Origin: Flavobacteriales bacterium UBA7666 | GTDB taxonomy: Bacteria > Bacteroidota > Bacteroidia > Flavobacteriales_D > Crocinitomicaceae | DNA length: 64,000 nucleotides | Direction: 5' to 3' | NCBI GenBank assembly: GCA_002483265.1 | Contig: DLHO01000026.1 | Location: forward strand, 62,001-126,000 | In this document: positions 48,468 through 56,832 of the stretch, piece after piece | How the letters are laid out: each line of letters begins with the position of its first letter | Numbering within the stretch: position 1 is the first letter of the stretch | The notes under the pieces: generated by a model | Told to the model about the DNA's origin: nothing | The model's database searches: none | Seen by the model: only the letters and a program-made list of their open reading frames with translations | Translations under genes and position numbers: made by a program

Positions 48468-48551
48468 GATCTTTTTAGGTGTAATAAATCTTTTCTTGGA
48501 TTAAACAAGTAGTCGATTTTCTGTATATTTAGATGACTAAAAATCAGGAGT

Positions 48552-49601
48552 ATGATTCAAAGACTATTCACATTAGGTGCTTTCGTTGTAAATGCACTCT
48601 TAATTCAATCCCAAACATTGATCGTTCAGGTAAAACCGATGGATTCCAAAACTTGGGGTTATGCTGGAATTGATGGAAAATTGATTATTCCGGCAGAGTA
48701 TGATAAGTCTCATCCATTTAGTTCAAATGGATTAGCAATCACGTATAACACCAAAGAGCGTCAGTATCACTTTATTGACTTAAAGAATAAAGTTTTAGAA
48801 ACAGAAGAACCGAAATTTAAAATCAAGGAGGTATTTGGTTTTGGAGTCAAAGGATTTCAAAATGATTTAATTCCGGTTCAAATTGGTTCAAAATGGGGCT
48901 ATATGAATCAGATTGGGAAAATGGCAATTCCTGCTGTTTATGACGATGTAAATGATTTCGACGGAGGTTTCGCGGCTGTCAAGAAAGGAACTCAGTTCGT
49001 AATTGTAGATGTAAAAGGAAAGGAAACTGTCATAGCTACTCCTGCAATTGATGTGCGTGATTTTTCTGAAGGATTGGCACCAATTAGAACCACAGATAAG
49101 AAGTTTGGTTTTGTTAATCCGAAAGGTGAATTAATTGTACCAGCTCAATTTGAAAGTGTCGGTTATTTCACCAATGGTTTAGCTTGGGCCAAAACATTCG
49201 ATAAAAAAGTAGGATACATTGACAAAACAGGAAAGTGGATCATAGGGGCTCAATTTGACGTAGCAAAAGATTTTGATGCAAAAAGTGGATTGGCTCTGGT
49301 TCGAACCGGTGAGGAATGGTTCTATGTAAATGGTAAAGGAGTTCCGCTGAAAGTAACAGATACAGAATTCTGGGGGAATTTCTCAGAAGGACTTGCGGAA
49401 GGAAAAAAAGGTGTTTTGAAAGGTTTCTATGATGCAAAAGGTCAATGGGTTATTAAACCGCAATTTGAAGACACAAGAGATTTTCACAATGGCTATGCAG
49501 CAGCTAAATCTAGCGGTAAATGGGGATTAATCGATAAAACCGGAAAATGGAAAGTGGAACCTCAATTTGATTCCATCAAAGATGTAACTTTGGTTAAGTA
49601 A
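48552..49601 (+). CDS. exported WG-repeat protein, longer paralogue
   Basis: A 349-residue protein with signal peptide (about 1-21) and about seven WG repeats (WGYAGIDGKLIIPAEYDKSH, WGYMNQIGKMAIPAVYDDVNDF, FGFVNPKGELIVPAQFESV, VGYIDKTGKWIIGAQFDVAK, LKGFYDAKGQWVIKPQFED, WGLIDKTGKWKVEPQFDSI). It shares DVRDFSEGLAPIRTTDKKFGFV...  with the previous gene's SVRNFSEGLASIQTMDKKFGFI, and then follows it repeat for repeat. It has an extra 110-residue N-terminal segment absent from the shorter copy. Exported; function unknown. Confidence 0.9.
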   Translation: MIQRLFTLGAFVVNALLIQSQTLIVQVKPMDSKTWGYAGIDGKLIIPAEYDKSHPFSSNGLAITYNTKERQYHFIDLKNKVLETEEPKFKIKEVFGFGVKGFQNDLIPVQIGSKWGYMNQIGKMAIPAVYDDVNDFDGGFAAVKKGTQFVIVDVKGKETVIATPAIDVRDFSEGLAPIRTTDKKFGFVNPKGELIVPAQFESVGYFTNGLAWAKTFDKKVGYIDKTGKWIIGAQFDVAKDFDAKSGLALVRTGEEWFYVNGKGVPLKVTDTEFWGNFSEGLAEGKKGVLKGFYDAKGQWVIKPQFEDTRDFHNGYAAAKSSGKWGLIDKTGKWKVEPQFDSIKDVTLVK

Positions 49602-49627
49602 TTTGTCTAATCCTGAAAAATAATACG

Positions 49628-50440
49628 ATGTTCAAAACGGCAAACACACTTTTCGCTGGTCTGATTTTTCTGTTTTCGATGCAGGCATCTGCTCAGATGG
49701 ATGATAAATTTTATTATCCATCCCACGAATGGAAAGAAATTGACTCTTTGAAAGTGAAGACATTCACTCAGAAAGTAGAGGAGGATGTAATTACTGCTTA
49801 TTTGATTACTCACGTCGAAAAACCAAAAGCAACAATCATTTACTTTCACGGAGCGGGAGGAAATGTTTCAACCTACATTCCATTGATAAAGCCTCTTGTA
49901 GAAGACGGTTTTCAGGTATTCATGGTCGATTTCAGAGGATATGGAAAGTCTACCGGAAAACCAACACATCTCAATATAGAATCCGACGGACAAAAAATAC
50001 TGGATTTCGCTTTGAAGCAAAAAGGAATTAAAAACACAGCGATCCTTTTGTATGGCGCTTCTATGGGGACGCAAATTGCAACTCATTTGGCAGCTTCAAA
50101 CGAATCAAAAATCAACGGATTGATTCTCGATGGAACAATTTCTTCCTTCACAGATATTGCTACGGCGTATTCTCCGGCGGAACAAAAAGAAATGATCGAG
50201 AAGGTTGTCACATCCCCTTATTCTGCAAAAGAAGACATTAAAAAACTAACGAAGATTCCGGTATTATTTATTCATTCCAAAGAAGATGAGGAAGTTCCCT
50301 TTTTCATGTATGAAAAGGTGGAAGCTAATTGTGCAGCCAAGCATGAAGCACTGATTTATGTCGGTAAACATTTGGAATGCCCATTGACAGATACATCTGT
50401 GTTTTTGACCAAAGTCAATAATGTGTTAACGACGAATTAA
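49628..50440 (+). CDS. exported alpha/beta hydrolase
   Basis: A 270-residue serine hydrolase with a signal peptide (about 1-22). Elements in order: IIYFHGAGGNVSTYIP (HGAGG oxyanion motif at 74-78), MVDFRGYGKSTG, the nucleophile elbow GASMG with Ser145, LILDGTISSFTD, PVLFIHSKEDEEVPF (catalytic Asp/Glu region) and VGKHLECPL (catalytic His). It resembles the BAAT/esterase-like group often named 'alpha/beta hydrolase'. Substrate unknown. It lies 26 bp downstream of the WG-repeat gene. Confidence 0.88.
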   Translation: MFKTANTLFAGLIFLFSMQASAQMDDKFYYPSHEWKEIDSLKVKTFTQKVEEDVITAYLITHVEKPKATIIYFHGAGGNVSTYIPLIKPLVEDGFQVFMVDFRGYGKSTGKPTHLNIESDGQKILDFALKQKGIKNTAILLYGASMGTQIATHLAASNESKINGLILDGTISSFTDIATAYSPAEQKEMIEKVVTSPYSAKEDIKKLTKIPVLFIHSKEDEEVPFFMYEKVEANCAAKHEALIYVGKHLECPLTDTSVFLTKVNNVLTTN

Positions 50441-50544
50441 ATAGTGCTTCTTTATTTAAAGGAATATTCATAGAACGTTAAAATTGTTGCCCAGTTCCTA
50501 AGGAATAGGTAACTTAACTCATCTTAAAACCCAAAAGCAAACAG

Positions 50545-51327
50545 ATGAGTAGATCCTTAAGTGTAATTGTTATCACGCTATTATCCTTCGGGCTCTATTT
50601 CTTTTTGTCCAATGCTTATTTTTCAGAACTTAGAGTCTGGATAAATGGATTTGTTCCAAGTCTGGGGATCAGTCACTTGGTTGTTTATTTGATCGTTTCA
50701 TTACCCATTGTTTTAGGAGCTTCCTTTATCAATGAGTTTAAACGTTGTCAAACTACATTAGGACTTAATCGTTCAATTGTCAAGGGAGTAGCATTTCCAC
50801 TTCTTTGCACGGTTCCCATGTTTATCGGTTTCGCTTGTTGTTTTTCATCGAATACAGATCTGACAGTAGACGAAGTTTTAATTACTGGAGTAGCAGCGGC
50901 ATTCTTTGAAGAATTTATCTTTCGTGGTTTTCTTTTCGGTCAATTATTTCGTTTCACAAAGCTGGGTTTCATTCCTTCCATTTTGTTAGGAGCTTTTCTA
51001 TTTGCGGCAATGCATTTGTATCAAAGCAATGACCTGCCAACTTTGATTGGTGTTTTTTCTACTACATTCATGGGAGCAGTGCTCTTTGCTTGGCTCTTTG
51101 CTGAATGGAATTATAACCTGTGGATTCCAATCTTTCTGCATTTCTTTATGAATCTGGCTTGGATGATTTTCTCTGTCTCTGATAATGCATTCGGTGGATT
51201 TTACGCAAATATCTTTCGTATTCTAACCATTGCGTTGGCAATTATTCTCACACTGTTATACAAGCGCAAAAAGCAGCTTCCTCTCAATGTCAATAAAGAA
51301 ACAATTTGGATGAAAAATCGGAATTAA
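50545..51327 (+). CDS. CPBP-family intramembrane metalloprotease
   Basis: A 260-residue membrane protein with about seven helices. The CAAX-protease/Abi motifs are present: EEFIFR at 122-127 (motif 1, EExxxR), AAMHLYQ with His157 (motif 2), and HFFMNLAW near residue 200 (motif 3). CPBP proteins are glutamate-type intramembrane proteases; bacterial roles include bacteriocin immunity and signal regulation. There is no bacteriocin gene next to it, so the role here is open. A lipoprotein gene follows after 17 bp. Confidence 0.92.
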   Translation: MSRSLSVIVITLLSFGLYFFLSNAYFSELRVWINGFVPSLGISHLVVYLIVSLPIVLGASFINEFKRCQTTLGLNRSIVKGVAFPLLCTVPMFIGFACCFSSNTDLTVDEVLITGVAAAFFEEFIFRGFLFGQLFRFTKLGFIPSILLGAFLFAAMHLYQSNDLPTLIGVFSTTFMGAVLFAWLFAEWNYNLWIPIFLHFFMNLAWMIFSVSDNAFGGFYANIFRILTIALAIILTLLYKRKKQLPLNVNKETIWMKNRN

Positions 51328-51344
51328 ATACTAATATTGGATGA

Positions 51345-52127
51345 ATGAAAAATGGCATCTACCTGATATTAATTGCTTTTCTGATTGGATGTAATTCAGC
51401 GCAACCTAAACCTGAAAAGAAAATCAAAGAAATTCTTGTTTTTGAATCAGAAGCCACATCCGAAGGTGAAATGGGGCGTTTCCCATTAGAACAAAAGCGC
51501 TATAATCGCAAAGGACAGTTGATTTTTGAATTGCTTGGAGGAGAAAGTGGAAGTGAATACACATATGACTCGAAAGGACGAAAAGTAAAAGATGTTTCTA
51601 TTTTGCATAGTCAGGTCAATTTCATTTCGAAGTTTCTTTATCTCGACAATGACAGCATCTCAAGCATTGAGATCTATACACCGGACGAAAAATTAGACTT
51701 CACTATTCATGTGAAATACAATAAAGCTGGAATCAACTTCAAAGACTTGTGTATTAAGGCAGATGGCTCGGTTAAATTTTGGGACGAATATGCATACGAT
51801 CGTAACGGAAATACAAAACAATGGGTTCGTTATAATCCTGATTCAACCGTTCAATCCAAGGTTCTTTATGAATACGATAAGCAACATCATGAGATCAAAA
51901 ACACCTGTTCAGGAGAATTGGGAGGAACCTATTCTTTCAAATACAATAAGAAGGGGTTGAAAATAGAAGAAACCGCCTATAATACAGTCGACAAAACATT
52001 TCTGTGGTTAAAAGTATTTAGCTACGATGAATCAAACCGGATAACTAAAATGGTGGAATACAATGATCCCAAACACCACCCGAAAAAGCCTTACAGAATA
52101 TTAAATTATGAGTATAAATTTTGGTGA
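51345..52127 (+). CDS. lipoprotein with YD-like repeats
   Basis: A 260-residue lipoprotein with lipobox LIGC (Cys at residue 16). The mature part has RHS/YD-like repeats: YNRKGQLIFELLGGESGSEYTYDSKGRKV, YDRNGNTKQWVRYNPDSTVQSKVLYEYDKQHHEI, FKYNKKGLKIEETAYN and FSYDESNRITKMVEYND. The pattern suits a small beta-rich surface protein. There is no toxin domain, so it is not an RHS effector. Confidence 0.72.
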   Translation: MKNGIYLILIAFLIGCNSAQPKPEKKIKEILVFESEATSEGEMGRFPLEQKRYNRKGQLIFELLGGESGSEYTYDSKGRKVKDVSILHSQVNFISKFLYLDNDSISSIEIYTPDEKLDFTIHVKYNKAGINFKDLCIKADGSVKFWDEYAYDRNGNTKQWVRYNPDSTVQSKVLYEYDKQHHEIKNTCSGELGGTYSFKYNKKGLKIEETAYNTVDKTFLWLKVFSYDESNRITKMVEYNDPKHHPKKPYRILNYEYKFW

Positions 52128-52178
52128 TGGCGAAAACTAATAGTGAACCAATTAATTAACCGATTGTATTACTTTAAT

Positions 52179-53150
52179 ATGAAAAATTACCTGATCGTTT
52201 TGTTTTTTTTCCTTAAGGGAATAAGCTTTTCGCAAGAAACCGGAACTTTTTACCAAACCCTTGATAAAGAATATGCTTTTAAATTGGATGGAGAAACTTG
52301 TATTCTTTACCGGCTTTCAAAGTACAACAATATGGTTTATCGGGAATGGGAGATTTATCCAACTCCTAGAGTCAAAAGCCAGTTAGATAGTTTGGGAATC
52401 CTTTTTTCAAATGGTCAATACGCCATTTCCTACGATTATAAGTATTTCCGGGTATGTGATTTAAAGAATGGGAAAGTCAAAGACCGCAGGAGTTATGTTG
52501 CGAAGAAACTGGACGATCCTTCCAAAATATATGAAGCAATCAATCATGCGTATTGGAATACTATTTACCGGGAAACAGTTCATGAAACCAGCAATAATTA
52601 CCCGCTTTTCGAAGAATACTATTACCGCGAAGGCTATTCCATTTGGGATTCACTGTCCTTTAAACAAGCTGTGCCTAAAGAATTTGAAGTGCTTGCAAAC
52701 GAAGAAAATAAGAGATTAAAAGACAGCTTATCACAGACAAATCAGAAACTGGTTTCCTTAAATGATTTCATTGATAAGAAAATGAATACATTGACATTGG
52801 AAGAATTGAAAAACAACTATTTAAGTCGTCCGTTAACTAATTATTGGTACTCTGGTTACCAAGATGAAATGCTGCAGGCTGTTGCTGAAAAACGTCCGGA
52901 ACTGTTCTTGGAACTTGCAGAAGCCTTGCCCGATGAGAAGTATGCTATTTTTGACGGTGCTTTTGCTATTTCAAGAGATGTAAAAAAGGCATTGAAAAGC
53001 TTACCTGATTCTCCGATAAAGAAAGAGTACTTCAAATACCGAAGGAGGGAAAGTTTGAAAATCGGATTGATTGTAACCGGAGTTGTTGCACTAGAAACGG
53101 CTATAGTTGGTGGCATAATTACCGGGATTGTTTATCTCATTGTTCGTTAA
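52179..53150 (+). CDS. exported protein with C-terminal TM helix, unknown function
   Basis: A 323-residue protein from ATG 52179 (signal peptide MKNYLIVLFFFLKGISFSQ). A coiled stretch lies near the middle (EFEVLANEENKRLKDSLSQTNQKLVSLNDFIDKKMN), and a strong hydrophobic helix closes the protein (KIGLIVTGVVALETAIVGGIITGIVYLIV). It could be anchored by that C-terminal segment. Not recognised. The GTG at 52143 would add a 12-residue leader with no good context. Confidence 0.62.
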   Translation: MKNYLIVLFFFLKGISFSQETGTFYQTLDKEYAFKLDGETCILYRLSKYNNMVYREWEIYPTPRVKSQLDSLGILFSNGQYAISYDYKYFRVCDLKNGKVKDRRSYVAKKLDDPSKIYEAINHAYWNTIYRETVHETSNNYPLFEEYYYREGYSIWDSLSFKQAVPKEFEVLANEENKRLKDSLSQTNQKLVSLNDFIDKKMNTLTLEELKNNYLSRPLTNYWYSGYQDEMLQAVAEKRPELFLELAEALPDEKYAIFDGAFAISRDVKKALKSLPDSPIKKEYFKYRRRESLKIGLIVTGVVALETAIVGGIITGIVYLIVR

Positions 53151-53280
53151 ATTGAAAAGATGTCAGTTATCGAATACTTAATATCGATCTGTTGAAGCAG
53201 TTTTTTCTTTTCAATTATCCATTCTACATTTTCAATTCAATTCGAAATAAGCCTATTTTTAATCTCTAAATACCAAAATC

Positions 53281-54003
53281 ATGGAAAAATCAGAATCAGG
53301 ATCATCGATCTACAGATACCAGGAAAACGACAGAAATGAATTCCAAGCTCCTTCCGGAGAGGGAAATATTGATGAAATTTCGAATCATATTGAGAAGTAT
53401 GTTGGTAAAATTGACATGGTTTTTCATGAATTGATCTCTGATCAGGTTCACATTGACCTGCATTGGGTAAAACCTTCGGCAGAAAGACCATTTCATACCC
53501 TGGTCACTTCAGGAATGAGTGACAGACCAATGACTACTCCAAAAGAAATGAAAGCGTTTCAGTATGCTGAGTTGAGTATTTGTTTGCCTGCAGATTGGAA
53601 GCTGTCTGAAGATGATTTTAATGACGAAGAGAATTATTGGCCTTTAAGATGGTTGAAAATATTATCTCGTTTTCCGCATGAATATAATACGTGGCTGGGA
53701 TATGGACATACAATCCCCAATGGAAATCCACCAGCTCCTTTTTCAAGTAAGTCGAAGATGAACACAATGATGTTGTTGCCATCCATACTATTCGATCCTG
53801 CTTTTCAGGAATTGAAAATTAACAAGGAAAAAACAATTCATTTTTACACCATTTATCCGCTTTATTCCGAAGAAGTTAATCTGAAGATGAAAGAGGGGGC
53901 AGAAGCGCTTTTTGATGGCTTTGAGCGTGTAGGTTTGACAGATGTATTGGAGCTCAATCGAGAGAATTCGGTTAAGAGAAAGAAATTATTTGGATTGTTT
54001 TAA
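53281..54003 (+). CDS. suppressor-of-fused (SUFU) domain protein
   Basis: A 240-residue cytoplasmic protein. SUFU-like marks: ISNHIEKYVGKIDMVFHELISDQVHIDLHWVKPSAERPFHTLVTSGMSDRPM, AELSICLPADWKLSEDDF, WPLRWLKILSRFPHEYNTWLGYGHTIPNG and FYTIYPLYSEEVNLKMKEGAEALFDGF. In bacteria SUFU proteins often serve as immunity proteins next to polymorphic toxins. No toxin gene is visible here, so this may be an orphan immunity-type gene. Confidence 0.9.
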   Translation: MEKSESGSSIYRYQENDRNEFQAPSGEGNIDEISNHIEKYVGKIDMVFHELISDQVHIDLHWVKPSAERPFHTLVTSGMSDRPMTTPKEMKAFQYAELSICLPADWKLSEDDFNDEENYWPLRWLKILSRFPHEYNTWLGYGHTIPNGNPPAPFSSKSKMNTMMLLPSILFDPAFQELKINKEKTIHFYTIYPLYSEEVNLKMKEGAEALFDGFERVGLTDVLELNRENSVKRKKLFGLF

Positions 54004-54012
54004 TTGGGTTTT

Positions 54013-54561
54013 ATGAATAGATCTTTCTGGCAACCCACATTAGAAAATGAACTTGTACTACTTCGTCCTTTGAAAAGCGACGATTATGACGGATTATACC
54101 AAGTAGCTTCAGATCCATTACTTTGGGAACAGCATCCTTCTTTCGACCGATACAAGCCGGAAGTGTTCAAACTATTTTTTGAAGAAGCTCTTGTCAGTGG
54201 GAATTCTTTTGTGGTCATAGACAAAAAAACACACACCATTATTGGAAGTTCGCGCTACTATGATTTTGACCTGGAAAATGGGCTTGTAAAGATCGGTTAT
54301 TCGTTCTTGGACAGAAATTATTGGGGAGGAAATTACAATTTTGCTCATAAAAAGCTATTACTCGATTATGCTTTTCAGTTCGTGGATCGGGTGATTTTCG
54401 AAATAGGGGAAACAAATTTCAGATCGCAAAAAGGAACCGGTAAGCTGGGAGTTGAAAAAGGCGCTCATTTTATGTTGGATGTGAAAGGAGAAAAGTTTCC
54501 ATACATTACTTATATCCTCACGAAAGAAAAATGGGAAAGTCAAGCTGGCAGAAGGATTTGA
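54013..54561 (+). CDS. GNAT acetyltransferase, first of a tandem pair
   Basis: A 182-residue RimJ/RimL-type N-acetyltransferase (MNRSFWQPTLENELVLLRPL ... DPLLWEQHPS). Core motifs: IIGSSRYYDFDLENGLVKIGYSFLDRNYWGGNYN (acetyl-CoA binding), DRVIFEIGETNFRSQKGTGKLGVEKGAHF. It is clearly homologous to the next gene along its full length. The ATG at 54013 lies 9 bp after the SUFU stop. Substrate unknown. Confidence 0.9.
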   Translation: MNRSFWQPTLENELVLLRPLKSDDYDGLYQVASDPLLWEQHPSFDRYKPEVFKLFFEEALVSGNSFVVIDKKTHTIIGSSRYYDFDLENGLVKIGYSFLDRNYWGGNYNFAHKKLLLDYAFQFVDRVIFEIGETNFRSQKGTGKLGVEKGAHFMLDVKGEKFPYITYILTKEKWESQAGRRI

Positions 54562-54666
54562 TTCCTTTCTTGTGAATTTAACATTGTTTAAATCACAAAA
54601 AGCTTTAAAAAAGTATGTTTTCAAACATTGTGTTATTAACTTAATAATAACGAAAAGCGATGTATT

Positions 54667-55215
54667 ATGAAAACAGTTTCATGGCAACCAGAATTAGAGA
54701 ATGAGTTAGTACTTCTTCGTCCGTTGGAACGCTCAGACTACGAAGAATTGTATCAAGTAGCTTCAGATCCATTGATTTGGGAACAGCATCCGGTATATAG
54801 TAGACATAAACGTGAAGAATACGATATCTTTTTTGAAGAATCATTGGATTTAGGAATGAGTTTGGTAATCATCGATAAAGAAACCAATAAAATATTTGGA
54901 AGTACCCGATTTTATGATTTTGACGAGAACGATTCCTCCATCAAAATGGGAGGTACGTTTTTAGATCGGGCACATTGGGGAGGAAGCTATAATTTTTCAA
55001 TTAAAGAATTAGTGCTTGATTATGCGTTCCGGATCGTTGATAAAGTGATTTTTGAAATTGCAGAAGAAAATATTCGCTCTCAAAAAGCATCTTCCAGGTT
55101 TGGAGTGGAAGAAAAAGAGCATTTCATGAAAGAAATTCAGGGAAAAAAGTATCCGTATATTTTGTACGAGTTGACTCCAAATTTGTGGGCAAATGCCAAG
55201 CGCATGCGAGCATAG
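54667..55215 (+). CDS. GNAT acetyltransferase, second of a tandem pair
   Basis: A 182-residue paralogue of the preceding gene: TVSWQPELENELVLLRPLERSDYEELYQVASDPLIWEQHP against the same segment of gene 1, and SIKMGGTFLDRAHWGGSYNFSIKELVLDYAFRIVDKVIFEIAEENIRSQKASSRFGVEEKEHFM. Sequence drift is moderate, with the same length and no frame damage. This is a local duplication; different substrates are possible. Confidence 0.9.
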   Translation: MKTVSWQPELENELVLLRPLERSDYEELYQVASDPLIWEQHPVYSRHKREEYDIFFEESLDLGMSLVIIDKETNKIFGSTRFYDFDENDSSIKMGGTFLDRAHWGGSYNFSIKELVLDYAFRIVDKVIFEIAEENIRSQKASSRFGVEEKEHFMKEIQGKKYPYILYELTPNLWANAKRMRA

Positions 55216-55391
55216 GTTTTATTTATCGTCCGTTGAAGTCATCTTTCTAAGCAATCTTTGACCTCCGTGTGATGTTTTTTAGACTCCGTTCAATCTTCTG
55301 CAGTTACGACTGATTTTTCTTTGCGGTTTATTTTTTCAATAGCTCCAATTAGTTAAGTTTCTCGATTAATTTTACAGCACAATCGAATCTC

Positions 55392-56045
55392 ATGAAACGC
55401 AAAAGAAACTGGTCTAAAATCATTAAACGAACGCTTATTGTTAGTCTGATCTTCGGACTTTTTTGGTTCTTCGGAGCAAATTGGGCAATCGAATCCAATG
55501 CCGAAGGAAAAGTATTCGATCAAGTGAGTGATTGTCCGAAGGTGAAGGTTGCTTTGGTATTAGGAACTTCCAGAACCAACAAAAGAGGAAATGACAACCT
55601 CTACTTTTCTTATCGCATTAAAGCTGCAGTTGAATTGTATCGCGCTGGAAAAGTGAAATACATTTTGGTAAGTGGAGATAACAGCATTACGACTTATGAC
55701 GAGCCAACTGACATGAAAAATGCTTTAGTTGCAGCAGGAGTTCCGGCAAACCGAATTTTCCTCGATTATGCAGGATTCAGAACCCTTGACTCGATGGAAC
55801 GCGCCTTGAAAGTATTTGGTCAGAAAGAAATCATTGTCATTTCGCAACGCTTTCACAACGAACGTGCAATCTATTTAGGAGAACATTTTGGAATGACAGT
55901 TTACGGATATAACGCTCAGGATGTTGTCAAAATGGGTGGTTTTAAAACAAAAGTCCGTGAGCGTTTTGCTCGAATGAAAGTGTTTTGGGATATTATCTTT
56001 GGTGTAGATTCTAAATTTCTGGGTACTCCGGTGAAGATCGGATAA
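55392..56045 (+). CDS. SanA/YdcF-like DUF218 protein
   Basis: A 217-residue protein with a single N-terminal helix (about 12-30, RTLIVSLIFGLFWFFGANWAI) and a DUF218 domain facing the periplasm: KVALVLGTSRTNKRGNDNLYFSYRIKAAVELYRAGKVKYILVSGDNSITTYDEPTDMKNALVAAGVPANRIFLDYAGFRTLDSMERALKVFG and IVISQRFHNERAIYLGEHFGM. This is the SanA branch (vancomycin high-temperature exclusion protein), linked to envelope barrier function. The enzymatic role is not established. Confidence 0.9.
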   Translation: MKRKRNWSKIIKRTLIVSLIFGLFWFFGANWAIESNAEGKVFDQVSDCPKVKVALVLGTSRTNKRGNDNLYFSYRIKAAVELYRAGKVKYILVSGDNSITTYDEPTDMKNALVAAGVPANRIFLDYAGFRTLDSMERALKVFGQKEIIVISQRFHNERAIYLGEHFGMTVYGYNAQDVVKMGGFKTKVRERFARMKVFWDIIFGVDSKFLGTPVKIG

Positions 56046-56058
56046 TTCAATGAAAAAA

Positions 56059-56125
56059 ATTATCAATTATTAATTATCAAGAATGGAAATTCCTCTTGAT
56101 AATTAAACCATTCATAATTGATAAT
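56059..56125. repeat. nested inverted repeats between convergent genes
   Basis: Outer arms ATTATCAATTAT (56059-56070) and ATAATTGATAAT (56114-56125), and inner arms TAATTATCAAGA (56071-56082) and TCTTGATAATTA (56094-56105), are all perfect 12-bp matches. The block fills the space between the stops of the SanA-like and DUF6141-like genes and may end transcription from both. Confidence 0.8.
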
Positions 56126-56131
56126 TAGTGA

Positions 56132-56635
56132 TCATTTTCCCAAAACAGTCAAAACCTGCATGATATCATCGGGCTTGGAGGTTCCGATCAACAGTTTTCG
56201 TCCATCTTTGAACACCAATTGCAAGCCGGTTCTTCCAGATACGTTGAATGCTCTCCCTTTTCCAACAAGACTGTAGCGAATTCCCCAACCTCCATATTCA
56301 GCCAATGGAGCGTATTCACGAAGATAAACCTCTTCAATATCTTCCCAGTTGTAATTCCTGAATTTGAGTTGTATAGGAAAGAATCTGACGGCAATACCGG
56401 TGTCTGAGATTCGTGTTTCCAACTTCATTATGAAAAATAAAAGGGAAAGAATGAGCATAAATAAAAATCCGATCAACAATAAGGCATTATCTACTAAACT
56501 GCTCCCGAAAGGTTTTCCAAACAATACTTGTGTCACAATGAAAAAGCCCATTACGCCTTTAATACCAGCAAAAAGAAACCAGAGCCACCATTGTCTGAAT
56601 TTCTGAGTTTCCGAAAATCGATGATAATCCTTCAT
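56132..56635 (-). CDS. DUF6141-like membrane protein
   Basis: A 167-residue protein with two hydrophobic helices (about 17-40 and 49-69), then a soluble PH-like domain (LETRISDTGIAVRFFPIQLKFRNYNWEDIEEVYLREYAPLAEYGGWGIRYSLVGKGRAFNVSGRTGLQLVFKDGRKLLIGTSKP). The EYGGWGIR.....AFNVSG..G(L/V)QL...DG..LLIG pattern recalls DUF6141, as I remember that family. Function unknown. Confidence 0.72.
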   Translation of the reverse strand: MKDYHRFSETQKFRQWWLWFLFAGIKGVMGFFIVTQVLFGKPFGSSLVDNALLLIGFLFMLILSLLFFIMKLETRISDTGIAVRFFPIQLKFRNYNWEDIEEVYLREYAPLAEYGGWGIRYSLVGKGRAFNVSGRTGLQLVFKDGRKLLIGTSKPDDIMQVLTVLGK

Positions 56636-56832
56636 AATCTAATTAATTTGAGTTTAAATAATTCCGTTCGATTGAAACTATAACAAACACAATGAAAACC
56701 TCAATTCCTTCAATTAGGTATTGATCATTCATTCAGTTCAAAACTGATCGTACTTTTCTGCTAAAAAAGAGGCTTTACTGGTAATGTGAATAGGTTTCAC
56801 GAGTCATAAAATAGTGTTACTCAAATATAGTA

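Noticed and set aside
50545..52127. CPBP protease plus YD-repeat lipoprotein as a bacteriocin or RHS toxin system
   Set aside because: No bacteriocin precursor, exporter or toxin domain is present; the lipoprotein repeats lack an RHS core or effector tip.
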